From NCBI RefSeq assembly GCF_037975245.1, contig NC_092579.1, positions 14,618,678 to 14,682,677 of the forward strand: a DNA stretch of 64,000 nucleotides. Reading direction: 5' to 3'. This DNA comes from Apostichopus japonicus. Its lineage: Eukaryota; Echinodermata; Holothuroidea; Aspidochirotida; Stichopodidae. Under the pieces are notes generated by a model. That model was not told the origin of the DNA. It saw nothing but the letters and a program-made list of their open reading frames with translations, and ran no database searches. Shown one piece after another: positions 1-12,320 of this stretch. The stretch's first letter is position 1. Each line of letters begins with the position of its first letter. The translations under genes were made by a program, and so were the position numbers.

Positions 1-387
1 CCCTTAAACTGAGCATTTACATGTTTCTACCGTTATTATTTCAATTGATTCAAATATAAACGAACGTGTATAATCAGGCATGTAGAATGCTTTCTTGTAA
101 TCGGCCATTTAGGCTGAGATCAAGAAAACAAAGTGAAACAAGGAGGAGAATTGCTTAAACAATATAATAAATACAATAAATCATGACTTATTGTCTTTAG
201 TCGATGTTTGTTTATCGCTTTTAAAAGCTCTCGATCTTCAGTTTTAGTTTGAACATGGAAAGGTTGTTCTGAGTCAGACTGAGTGGAGTCTTATAGTTAT
301 TAGTATTATATACAGGCAAGGGTTAGTCCTTAGGGTAAATATGCTTACTAGGTATATGATGAACGTACATCACATGTCTTCTTACAG

Positions 388-596
388 ACTTGACTAATGC
401 TCTTTGGTGGACTCTGACAGAGGGTGGAAGGACACTACAAATAGGCTGCAAGTATAGGCTATACTCAGTGTGTATGTTTGATGATCGTCTATGGGAAGAA
501 AGGTTCGCGGAACGCCTCGGTCATCGTACAGTCAGAACGCTGAAGAGGACGCCATTCATCTTTACCAAAGATGTGGCTTTTTCCCTCCAACATTAA
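388..596 (+). CDS. possible 3'-terminal exon, unknown product
   Basis: A pyrimidine-rich stretch ending in CTTACAG (381-387) is followed by an open frame of about 69 codons to a TAA at 594-596. The frame is less AT-rich than its surroundings and contains a run of charged and aromatic residues (FDDRLWEERFAERLGHR). I do not recognise a family, and no partner exon is visible upstream in the first 380 bases. It could be the last exon of a + strand gene that begins before the window, or a chance open frame. Confidence is low. Confidence 0.2.
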
Positions 597-2440
597 AATA
601 TTAAATTATTTTGGGGGACATTCCATGTAGACTCGATATCAATCGGTCTGCTCTATCAGGGAAAGTGTAAATAATCAACAGGGGTATCTGGTAAAGGAGA
701 AATGAATCCTGAGCAAAACAGAGTCAAGTATTTGCATATTTGCTAGGCTAATTAGTCCAGCCACTTTGATTAATAAGTATATATATATATACTGCCCAAA
801 TTCCAAGTGTGGGGGATCATGCGCACGGATTGGGAGTTCATTCTAAAGGGCAGGTGCAGCAACAGAAAATGACGGTAACCATAGCGAGTCCTTAAGAAGA
901 ATAGAAGATGAAGAGAAGGGAAGTTTAGAAGGTAAGTGTTTGGGTTATATTGTTCGCACTTTGGATAGTAGAATGAGAAGGAAGGGCATTGGCCAGAGGG
1001 GCCGTTTATAGAGGGGAAGCAGTGTTAAAAGGTTACCAGGTCATTATAGGCACGGTAGAATTAGGTGCATGGTTGTGGGGAGACAGGTAAGCGAGGAACG
1101 AAGTAAATAAGGCAAGTTTAGAAGGCAAGTATTTCGGAAATATTGAAAGGATTTTTTATTTGTTTTGTATGAAAGCCCTGAGTCAACTAAAAGTAGAAAC
1201 AGTAACAATGCAGTAAATGAAACATGTAACAACATGACAACCACCGTAGTTGTGTAATTTGTCAAATCCAGATCAATTAGTTAGGCCGATCACAAACAAC
1301 ATGGATATAGGCCTATGTGTGCAACCAACCATCCGATCAAACCGAAGTGCACGTATAACACTGATTAGTAATTGTCAGTGTAAAATTATGAATAATGTTA
1401 GTATTTAAACAAACTGATCCGATAAAAAATAAAAGCAGACACGGTGCACCATATGCTCTAATAAACAACTGGGACTCCTGTAAAATGATTACCGTGGTGT
1501 TTCTTTCAACCAACTTTACTGTGCCAGGGGCAGCGTCATTCCGCCATCGGTACTTACCGCCATTGAAAATGTGCTCTTTGCGCCATGTTACCGCCAAATT
1601 GTGCACGTGTGTAGTTAGTTCCATTCTCACATGGTTGATTTTGAAAGACAATAAAAAAAATCATGGTTGAGCGCCTGGGGAACTGCCCCCCGAGGCCCTG
1701 CCCATGCCCTCTTTTCGTCCCGTAGGACATGGCGAGGAGTTAGTTCCATAACTTACATTGATACCTTCTAAATATGTTACACATCGGATGTTCCAAACAG
1801 TTTGAAAACAGCCCTCGGAAGTCTGTCCGTTGAGCTGGTTCCGGTCTCGTAATCATCCCAGTACCTACACAGTCTAGCCTGTATATGGATTTGTAAACCT
1901 TCTTTTGCAGTTGGAAACTTGATTCGCAACGCAACCTTGTATTCATACTCATTCACAAGTAAAAATTTATTCTTGGAAAGCTGTTTTAAATGATTAATAA
2001 GTTCTTCTGTTGAGACTAATTTACAACGCGTACATAGAGTTTCGATGGAGCGTGTAATTGTACAGAGACTATATGAAAGTTTTAACGTTTAGTCATGTAG
2101 GTAATACCTAAGTGAGGGCGCTTGTGAGCGCCGTGACAAGCTCAGATGCTTACGTAGCTAGCCTCTGCAAATTTACAGAGACTATGTGGAACTAAGTTTC
2201 AACGTCCAGTCATGTATAGATATCGTTCACTTTGCAATTAATGCCAATATTGTAGTGCGCACGCGCACTTCAATACTTGCAAAATACCCATATTTAATAA
2301 CGTCGTTGTTTGAATGTTTCCTGAAGCGAAAAGAACGCAGTTAATTGTTATTCTTATCTCAAACGTATTGTTCTATTTCTAAAGAAAGGAAAAACTTGTG
2401 TCAAACTCTTTGATAGACTCGACTTTAGGCCTGGTAGACC
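597..2440. other. intergenic, no gene seen
   Basis: Low-copy AT-rich sequence without a recognisable gene. It contains a short TA run near 777-792 and two imperfect direct repeats (about 2057-2100 and 2172-2216, sharing ACAGAGACTAT and AGTCATGTA) flanking a small hairpin (GGCGCTTGTGAGCGCC, about 2117-2132). Short open frames here overlap on both strands and show no conserved motif. Confidence 0.5.
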
Positions 2441-3287
2441 AAAAATATGAGACACGCAGACAATCAGACAACCAGAAGCGCAGACAACCAGAAGCGCAGA
2501 TGACCAGAAGCGCAGACAACCAGAAGCGAAGACAACCAGAATCGCAGACAACAAGAAGCGAAGACAACCAGAAGCGCAGACAATCAGACAACCAGAAGCG
2601 CAGACAACCAGAAGCGCAGACGACCAGAAGGGCAGATAAACAGTAGCGCAGACGACCAGAAGAGCAGATAAACAGGAGCGCAGACGACCAGAAGCACAGA
2701 CAACCAGAAGCACAGACAACCAGAAGTGCAGACAACCAGAAGCGCAGACAACCAGAAGTGCAGACAACCAGAAGTGCAGACAACCAGACAGAAGCGCAGA
2801 CAACCAGACAGACAGACCATCAGATCATCAGACAGACAGACCATCAGACCATCAGACCACCAGACCACCAGACCATCATACCATCATACCATCAGACACG
2901 CAGGCAAGCAAACACGCAGACAATCAGACACGAAGACAATCAGGCAATGAAACAATCAGACACGAAGACAATCAGAAACGCAGAAAATCACACACGCAGA
3001 CAATCAGACATGTCGACAATCAGACACGTACACAATCAGACACACACACACAATAAGACACGTAGACAATTAGTCACGCACACAATGAGACACGTAGACA
3101 ATCAAAAGGGCAGACAATCGGCCAATTACACAATCAGAAGCGCATACAGTCAGAAGGGCAGACAATGAGACTCGCAGACAAGCGGTCAAAGAGACAATCA
3201 GACGCACAGATAATCAGACAAACAGACGCACAGACGATCACGATCACACAATCAGACCATCAGAAAATCAGAGAATCAGAAGCGCAG

Positions 3288-4160
3288 ACAATCAGAAGTG
3301 CAGACAATCAGAAGTGCATACAATCAGAAGGGCAGACAATGAGACAAGCAGACAATGAGACAAGCAGACGCGCAGACAATCATCCAAGCAAACAATCAAA
3401 CACACAGACAATTACACTATCAGACGCGCAGACAATCAGAGAATCAGTAACGCAGACAATCAGAAGCGATGAAAATCAGACAATCAAAAGTGCCGCCGAT
3501 CAGAAGCGCAGACAATCAGACACGCAGATGAGATAACCAGACAATTAGACAACCAGACACGCACACACACAGACAAGCAGACATTTAGACAATCAGAGGC
3601 CAATCAGACGACAAATACGACAGTCAGACGACGGTCAGACGACAATCAGAAGACAATCAGAAGACAATCAGACGACAATCAGACGACAATCATAAGGCAA
3701 TCAGACGAAAATCAGAAGCAAGCAGAAACCAATCAGACAAGCAGACAAGCATACATGCAGTCACAGAGATAATCAGACAATCAGAAAATGAGACACGCAG
3801 ACAATCAGAAAATCTGACGCGCAGACAATCAGACAATCAAAAGCGCAGACAATCAAACAAGCAGAAGCGCAGATAATCAGACAATGAGAAGCGCAGACAA
3901 TCACACAAACAGAAGCACAGACAATCAGAAACGCAGATAATCAGAAGCGCAGACAATCAGAAGCGGAGACAAACAAAAGCAAAGACAATTAAAACTGCAG
4001 ACAAACAGACAAGCAGACACGAAAACAATCAGACTATCAGAAAATCAGAAGCGCAGACAATCATACACGCAGACATGCAGACTTGCAAGCATGCAAACAT
4101 ACAACCAGAAACGCAGAAAATTATACACGCAGACAGTCGGAAAAATCAGACAATCAGACA
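3288..4160 (+). repeat. segmental duplication inside the array, copy 1
   Basis: This stretch of irregular units recurs nearly unchanged at about 5678-6522. Shared landmarks in the same order include ATCATCCAAGCAAACAATC, AGGCCAATCAGACGACAAAT, CTTGCAAGCATGCAAACAT and GCAGACAGTCGGAAAAATCAG. Because the segment is irregular, its reuse shows duplication of a block of about 0.85 kb, not slippage of single units. Confidence 0.85.
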
Positions 4161-4808
4161 CGTAGACAATCAGACACGTAGACACGTAGACAAGTAGACA
4201 CGGAAACAATCTGACACGGAAACAATCTGACACGGAAACAATCTGACACGTTGACAATCTGACACGTTGACAATCTGACACGTTGACGATCAGAGACGAT
4301 CAGAGACGATCAGAGACGATCAGAGACGATCAGAGGCGATAAGAGGCGATCAGGGGCGAGCAGACCAGCAGACGGGCAGACCAGCAGACGAGCAGACCAG
4401 CAGACGACAAGCAGACGACAAGCAGACCATCAGAATATCACACCATCAGACCATCAGAATATCAGAATAGCAGAATAGCAGAATATCAGAATAGCAGACA
4501 AGCAGACGATCAAAGCGAAGACAATCAAGCAATCAGACAATCAGACAAGCAGACAATCAGACAAGCAGACAATCAGACGACAATCAGACGACAATCAGAC
4601 GACAATCAGACGACAATCAGACGACAATCAGACGACAATCAGACAATCAGACAGTTAGACAGTCAAACAGTCAGACAGTCAGACAATCAGACGACAATCA
4701 GACGACAATCAGACGACAAGCACATGACAATCACACGACAAGCAGACGACAAGCAGACGACAAGCAGACGACAAGCAAACGACAATCAGACGACAAGCAG
4801 ACGACAAG

Positions 4809-5112
4809 CAGGCACACAGACAATCAGGCACACAGACAATCAGGCACACAGACAATCAGGCACACAGACAATCAGGCACACAGACAATCAGGCACACAGA
4901 CAATCAGGCACACAGACAATCAGGCACACAGACAATCAGGCACACAGACAATCAGGCACACAGACAATCAGGCACACAGACAATCAGGCACACAGACAAT
5001 CAGGCACACAGACAATCAGGCACACAGACAATCAGGCACACAGACGACAAGCAGGCACACAGACAATCAGGCACACAGACAATCAGGCACACAGACAAGC
5101 AGGCACACAGAC
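4809..5112 (+). repeat. 16-bp tandem array, CAGGCACACAGACAAT
   Basis: About 14 uninterrupted copies of a 16-bp unit run to 5040. A CAGACGACAAG interruption follows, then three to four more copies. The same unit reappears at 7248-7470 (where many copies end in AAG) and at 8107-8190. Confidence 0.93.
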
Positions 5113-5113
5113 A

Positions 5114-5640
5114 ATCAGACGACCATCAGACCATCAGACCATCAGACCATCAGACCATCAGACCATCAGACCATCCGACCATCAGACCATCAGACCATCC
5201 GACCATCCGACCATCCGACCATCCGACCATCCGACCATCCGACCATCCGACCATCCGACCATCCGACCATCCGACCATCCGACCATCCGACCATCAGACC
5301 ATCAGACCATCAGACCATCAGACCATCAGACCATCAGACCATCAGACCATCAGACCATCAGACCATCAGATCATCAGACCATCAGACCATCAGACCATCA
5401 GACCATCAGACCATCAGACAATCCGACAATCCGACAATCAGAATATCAGAATATCAGACAATCAGACCATCAGACCATCAGACCATCAGACCATCAGACC
5501 ATCAGATCATCAGATCATCAGACCATCAGACCATCAGACCATCAGACCATCAGACAATCAGACAATCAGACAATCCGACAATCAGAATATCAGACAATCA
5601 GACCATCAGACCATCAGACAATCAGACAATCAGACAACCC
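5114..5640 (+). repeat. 8-bp tandem array, CAGACCAT and variants
   Basis: Tandem CAGACCAT units with an internal block of CCGACCAT variants (about 5172-5295) and later CAGATCAT, CAGACAAT and CAGAATAT variants. The clustering of the CCGACCAT form shows local homogenisation of one variant. Confidence 0.93.
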
Positions 5641-5677
5641 GACAATCAGAATATCAGAATAGCAGACAAGCAGACAA

Positions 5678-6522
5678 GCAGAAGTGCAGACAATCAGAAG
5701 TGCAGACAATCAGAAGGGCAGACAATGAGACAAGCAGACAATGAGACAAGCAGACAATGAGACAAGCAGACGCGCAGACAATCATCCAAGCAAACAATCA
5801 AACACACAGACAATTACACTATCAGACGCGCAGACAATCAGAGAATCAGTAACGCAGACAATCAGAAGCGCAGACGATCAGAAGCGCAGACAATCAGACA
5901 CGCAAATGAGATAACCGGACAATTAGACAACCAGACACGCACACACACAGACAAGCAGACATTTAGACAATCAGAGGCCAATCAGACGACAAATACGACA
6001 GTCAGACGACGGTCAGACGACAATCAGAAGACAATCAGATGACAATCAGACGACAATCATAAGGCAATCAGACGAAAATCAGAAGCAAGCAGAAACCAAT
6101 CAGACAAGCAGACAAGCATACACGCAGTCACAGAGATAATCAGACAATCAGAAAATGAGACACGCAGACAATCAGAAAATCTGACGCGCAGACAATCAGA
6201 CAATCAAAAGCGCAGACAATCAAACAAGCAGAAGCGCAGATAATCAGACAATGAGAAGCGCAGACAATCACACAAACAGAAGCACAGACAATCAGAAACG
6301 CAGATAATCAGAAGCGCAGACAATCAGAAGCGGAGACAAACAAAAGCAAAGACAATTAAAACTGCAGACAAACAGACAAGCAGACACGAAAACAATCAGA
6401 CTATCAGAAAATCAGAAGCGCAGACATATCATACACGCAGACATGCAGACTTGCAAGCATGCAAACATACAACCAGAAACGCAGAAAATTATACACGCAG
6501 ACAGTCGGAAAAATCAGACAAT
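5678..6522 (+). repeat. segmental duplication inside the array, copy 2
   Basis: Second copy of the block at 3288-4160, with a few substitutions and small indels (for example, the paired AGAAGACAATC units are reduced near 6025). It sits between the 8-bp block ending near 5640 and the perfect 11-bp array starting at 6523. Confidence 0.85.
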
Positions 6523-7061
6523 CAGACGACAATCAGACGACAATCAGACGACAATCAGACGACAATCAGACGACAATCAGACGACAATCAGACGACAATC
6601 AGACGACAATCAGACGACAATCAGACGACAATCAGACGACAATCAGACGACAATCAGACGACAATCAGACGACAATCAGACGACAATCAGACGACAATCA
6701 GACGACAATCAGACGACAATCAGACGACAATCAGACGACAATCAGACGACAATCAGACGACAATCAGACGACAATCAGACGACAATCAGACGACAATCAG
6801 ACGACAATCAGACGACAATCAGACGACAATCAGACGACAATCAGACGACAATCAGACGACAATCAGACGACAATCAGACGACAATCAGACGACAATCAGA
6901 CGACAATCAGACGACAATCAGACGACAATCAGACGACAATCAGACGACAATCAGACGACAATCAGACGACAATCAGACGACAATCAGACGACAATCAGAC
7001 GACAATCAGACGACAATCAGACGACAATCAGACGACAATCAGACGACAATCAGACGACAAT
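6523..7061 (+). repeat. 49 perfect copies of an 11-bp unit, CAGACGACAAT
   Basis: 539 bp, exactly 49 units with no substitution that I could see. Three units equal 11 codons, so all three + frames encode the same cyclic 11-residue peptide (DDNQTTIRRQS) and are open throughout. This produces three overlapping frames of 209-245 codons that are not genes. Confidence 0.96.
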
Positions 7062-7239
7062 CAGACAGTTAGACAGTCAGACGACAAGCAGACGACAAGC
7101 AGACGACAATCAGACAGTTAGACAGTCAGACGACAATCAGACGACAAGCAGACGACAATCAGACGACAAGCACATGACAAGCACATGACAATCACACGAC
7201 AATCAGACGACAAGCAGACGACAATCAGACGACAAGCAG

Positions 7240-7780
7240 ACGACAAGCAGGCACACAGACAAGCAAGCACACAGACAAGCAGGCACACAGACAAGCAGGC
7301 ACACAGACAAGCAGGCACACAGACAAGCAGGCACACAGACAATCAGGCACACAGACAATCAGGCACACAGACAATCAGGCACACAGACAAGCAGGCACAC
7401 AGACAATCAGGCACACAGACAATCAGGCACACAGACAATCAGGCACACAGACAATCAGGCACACAGACGACCATCAGACCATCAGACCATCAGACCATCA
7501 GACCATCAGACCATCAGACCATCAGACCATCAGACCATCAGACCATCAGACCATCAGATCATCAGATCATCAGATCATCAGACCATCAGACCATCAGACC
7601 ATCAGACCATCAGACCATCAGACAATCAGACAATCAGACCATCAGACCATCAGACCATCAGACCATCAGACCATCAGACCATCAGATCATCATATCATCA
7701 GACCATCAGACCATCAGACCATCAGACCATTAGACCATTAGACCATCAGACCATCAGACCATCAGACAATCAGACAATCC
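7240..7780 (+). repeat. second 16-bp then 8-bp block
   Basis: The order of the first block is repeated: 16-bp CAGGCACACAGACAAT/AAG units (about 7248-7470) followed by 8-bp CAGACCAT units (about 7475-7770). It then passes into the CAGAATAT and AGCAGACAAGCAGA segment, as at 5640. Confidence 0.9.
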
Positions 7781-8880
7781 GACAATCAGAATATCAAAAT
7801 ATCAGACAATCAGACCATCAGACCATCAGACAATCAGAATATCAGAATAGCAGACAAGCAGACAAGCAGAGGATCAAAGCGCAGACAATCAAGCAATCAG
7901 ACAATCAGATAAGCAGACAATCAGACAAGCAGACAATCAGACAGTCAGACAATCAGACAAGCAGACGACAATCAGACGACAATCAGACGACAATCAGACG
8001 ACAATCAGACAATCAGACAAGCAGACAATCAGACGACAATCAGACGACAAGCACACGACAATCAGACGACAAGCACACGACAAGCACACGACAATCACAC
8101 GACAAGCAGACAATCAGGCACACAGACAATCAGGCACACAGACAATCAGGCACACAGACAATCAGGCACACAGACAATCAGGCACACAGACAATCAGACG
8201 ACCATCAGACCATCAGAATATCAGACCATCAGACCATCAGAATAGCAGAATATCAGAATAGCAGACAAGCAGACGATCAAAGCGCAGACAATCAAGCAAT
8301 CAGACAATCAGACAAGCACACAAGCAGACAATCAGACAGTCAGACAATCAGACAAGCAGACGACAATCAGACGACAATCACACGACAATCACACGACAAG
8401 CAGACGACAATCACACGACAAGCAGACGACAATCAGACAACAAGTAGACGACAAGCAGACGACAAGTAGACGACAAGCAGACGACAAGCAGACGACAATC
8501 ACACGACAATCACACGACAAGCAGACGACAAGCAGACGACAAGCAGACGACAATCACACGACAAGCAGACGACAAGCAGACGACAAGCAGACGACAAGCA
8601 GACAATTAGACAAGCAGACAATTAGACAAGCAGACAATTAGACAAGCAGACAATCAGGCACACAGACAATCAGGCACACAGACAATCAGACGACAATCAG
8701 ACGACAATCAGACGACAATCAGACGACAATCAGAAGCCAATCAGAAGCCAATCAGAAGCCAATCAGATGCCAATCAGAAGCCAATCAGACAACCATACAA
8801 GCAGACAAGCAGACACGCAGACAAGCAGACACGCCTACAAACAGACAAGCAGACAAGCATAAAATCAGACACTCAGAGTC
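7781..8880 (+). repeat. right end of the CAGAC array, mixed units
   Basis: Two shorter rounds of the same order: CAGACAAGC, CAGACGACAAT, CAGGCACACAGACAAT, CAGACCAT, CAGAATAT. The landmark AGCAGACAAGCAGA followed by GATCAAAGCG recurs at about 4495, 7855 and 8265. The array ends in CAGAAGCCAAT and CAGACAAGC units and stops at about 8875. Confidence 0.88.
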
Positions 8881-9429
8881 ACGCTTTTCAATCACTCGAT
8901 TTGATGGGATACATAAGCGTATGCCCATGTACTATTTTATTACTACTTTTTGTTTATTTTTCAAGGATTATCCAAGGGAAAATGTACATCTGATAATTGA
9001 AAGTCCATTCAATTGAAATGTGCATTTAATTCCTTAGTACCAGTTCTTAAATTCTCGAGATAACAACATTTAAAGCTGACACGTTTTGCAGCAGAAGTGA
9101 ACTTGAAGCAAACAGGTGTGATGTCATATATACAAGCACACCCTACCTAATCTGTTTTTTAATCCGTTTTTGAGATATAATTAACCACCTTAGGTAAAGT
9201 TGGATCCCTAACCAATCCTTGTGCAAAATAACAACACATTTTGCTGTAAGTGTGCAGTCTATGACATCCAGCCTATTTGCTTAGAAACTGTGACAATTTT
9301 TCTCAATATCTCTAGAACGAAGTTACAAATTGGATGCGTTTTCCCTTTAATCGGTCAAAAATTTGTTTTCTTGGGGACTGTCCTTTCTAATTGTAATGTT
9401 AGGCTACTAATAACAGCGCCTCAGCAGCG
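8881..9429. other. spacer between two satellites, no gene seen
   Basis: About 550 bp of AT-rich, apparently single-copy sequence between the CAGAC array and the 42-bp satellite. A frame of about 100 codons starts at 9221 but runs into the satellite and shows no family motif. Confidence 0.6.
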
Positions 9430-11139
9430 GCGTAGGAAACCTAAATCCATCTATGAATATCTGTGGCTTGGAATACACACGAAAAAAGTTATATATGAAT
9501 ATTTGTGGCTTACAATACTCTTATAGCTAATTTATTTATGAATATATGTGGTTACACATACGGAGCCAATTAATGTATCGATATCAGTGGCTAAAAACAC
9601 TTACATTGCTTATTTTTTTATGGATATTTGTGGCTTACATCACATGCATAATGGGTTTATCTATGAATATGTGTGGCTTAGAATACCTACGAAACAGACT
9701 AATATCTGTGTACTACACTTACATTATGGATTTATCTAGGAATATCTTTGACTTAGAATACATTCAAATCATATTTCTCTATGAATATTTATGGCCTAAA
9801 TAACAGATTAATCTATGAATATCTGTTAACAAATTAATCAGACAGTCTGTGGCCTAGAATGCTTACATTGTCGATTTATCAATGAATATCTGTGACATAC
9901 ATCACGTACATACTGGATTGATCTATGACTATTTTTGGCTTAGTAAACATAATATTTATCTATAAATATGTATGGCCTACATAGAATATTAATCTATGAA
10001 TATCTGTGGCTTAGAATACTTACAAATAGTTTAACGAATACTGAAGTGATGTATACCACATATTCATAATGGATTTATCCATGAATATCTGTGGCTTACA
10101 TTGCATACAAAGTGTATAAATCTATAAATATTCTGTGACTTAGAATACATATGAATCATATTTATCTATGAGTATGTATGACCTGCATAGCAGAGTTATC
10201 TACCAATATATGTGGCTTAGGATAATAGGATTAATCTATGAATATCTGTGGCTTACATCACATACAAAAGGGATTTATCTATTAACATATATGGCTTAGA
10301 ATACCAACATAGTCAACTTATGAATATGTGTGGCTTACACCGCTAACATTTTAGATTTATCCATGAGTATAAGTGGCTAACAACATTATATAGCGTATTT
10401 AGTTATGAATATCTGTGGTTTGAAATACATACGAAACAAATGACACATACATACGAAACATAAATACATACAAATATACAACATACATACAAACACACAA
10501 ACATATATACAAATATACAGCCATACGAAACATACGAAAGGGATACGAAACAGATCTGTGAATATATGTGGCCTATAAAACGTTAATTTACTAATGAATA
10601 TTTATGGCTTACATCACTCACATAATGGATTTTGTATGAATATCTGTGGCTAAATAAAGTTACATAGTTAACTTATCTATGCATACCTGTGGCCTATAAC
10701 ACTTACATTATGTATTCATCTATGAGTATTTGTGGCCTAGGGTACATATATAAGAAGCATGTTTACCCATGAATATGTAGGCCTAAATAGCATATTGAAC
10801 TATCAATATCGGTGGCTTAGTGAACTTACGAATAGGATTAATATATCAGTATCTGTGGCTTACAAAACTAACAGTTCACTTATTTATGGAATTATCTTTG
10901 AATATCTGTGACTTAGAATACATACGAATCATATTTATTTATGAATATGTATGGCCCAAATAAAAGATTAATCTATCAATATCTGAGATTAGAATACTAA
11001 CATAGTTATACTTATGAATATCTGTGGCTTACACCACTTTACATTATGGATTTATCTATTTTATGAATATATGTGAGTTACAATACATACGAATCATATT
11101 TTTCTATGAATATATATGGCATAAATAACAGATTAATCT

Positions 11140-11217
11140 ATCTATAATCTATCAAGCGCTTAGAAACGCTGTATTAAGCGCTATATAAATGTATTTTATC
11201 ATTATTATTATTATCAT
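11140..11217 (+). mobile_element. retroposon 3' tail fragment (copy 1)
   Basis: ATCAAGCGCTTAGAAACGCTG and AAGCGCTATATAAATG are followed by a TTATCATTATTATTATTATC microsatellite. This is the ending seen on many invertebrate retroposons, and related endings occur at 53388-53450 and 59760-59835. It interrupts a satellite monomer. Confidence 0.6.
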
Positions 11218-12242
11218 CAATATCTGTGGTTTATAATACTAACATAGTTATACTTACTCATGAACATCTGTGGCTTACACCACTTAACATGGATTTATCT
11301 TTGAATATCTGTGACTTAGAATACATACGAATCATATTTATATATGAATATGTATGGCCTTAATAACAGACTAATCTATCAATATCTGTGGCTTAGAATA
11401 CTAACATAGTTATACTTACTTATGAATATATGTGGCTTACACCACTTTACATTATGGATTTATCTATGGATATCTGTGACTTAGATTACATACGAATCAT
11501 ATTTATCTATGAATATGTATGGCCTCAATAACAGATTAATCTACCAATATCTGTGGCTGAGAATACAAACACAGTTATACTTACTTATGAATATCTGTGG
11601 CTTAGAATACTTTACATTATGGATTTATCTATGAATATCTGTGACTTAGAATACAAACGAATCATATTTATCTATGAATATGTATGGCCTCAATAACAGA
11701 TTAATTTATCAATATCTGTGGCTTAGAATACTACGTAGTTGTTCTTACTTATGAATACCTGAAGCTTAGAAATACTAACACAGTTATACTTATGAATATC
11801 TGTGGTTTACACCACTTTACATTATGGATTTATTTATGAATATCTGTGACTTAGAATACATACGAATCATATTTATTTATGAATATGTATGGCCAAAATA
11901 ACAGATTAATCTATCAATATCTGTGACTTAGAATACTCACATAGTTATATTTACTTATGAATATCTGTGGCTTACATCACTTTACATTATGGATTTATCT
12001 TTGAATATATGTGACTTAGAATACATACGAATCATATTTATTTATGAATATGTATGGCCCAAATAAAAGATTAATCTATCAATATCTGAGATTAGAATAC
12101 TAACATAGTTATACTTATGAATATCTGTGGCTTACACCACTTTACATTATGGATTTATCTATTTTATGAATATATGTGAGTTACAATACATACGAATCAT
12201 ATTTTTCTATGAATATATATGGCATAAATAACAGATTAATCT

Positions 12243-12320
12243 ATCTATAATCTATCAAGCGCTTAGAAACGCTGTATTAAGCGCTATATAAATGTATTTT
12301 ATCATTATTATTATTATCAT
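12243..12320 (+). mobile_element. retroposon 3' tail fragment (copy 2)
   Basis: Identical in arrangement to the fragment at 11140-11217. It was copied with the surrounding satellite by the 1103-bp duplication and is not an independent insertion. Confidence 0.6.

Larger units (their letters stand above)
2446..8880. repeat. composite CAGAC-family minisatellite array
   Basis: About 6.4 kb made almost entirely of short tandem units containing CAGAC or CAGA (AGACAATC, CAGACGACAAT, CAGGCACACAGACAAT, CAGACCAT). The + strand is very poor in T and rich in A and C. The left part (2446-4560) is degenerate, with units such as AGACAACCAGAAGCGC; the right part is made of homogeneous blocks. Units of 8, 11 and 16 bp are not multiples of three and contain no stop in any + frame, so long spurious open frames of up to 312 codons arise. 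No gene is supported in this interval. Confidence 0.95.

Noticed and set aside
4724-5662. 312-codon open frame in the CAGAC array
   Set aside because: It is entirely 8- and 16-bp repeat units with no stop in any frame; there is no start context, domain or codon bias.
6443-7188. Three overlapping + frames of 209-245 codons
   Set aside because: They come from the perfect 11-bp repeat, which is open in all frames and encodes the same cycle in each.
2446-8880. CRISPR array
   Set aside because: There are no unique spacers between constant repeats; the units abut each other and vary gradually, as in a minisatellite.
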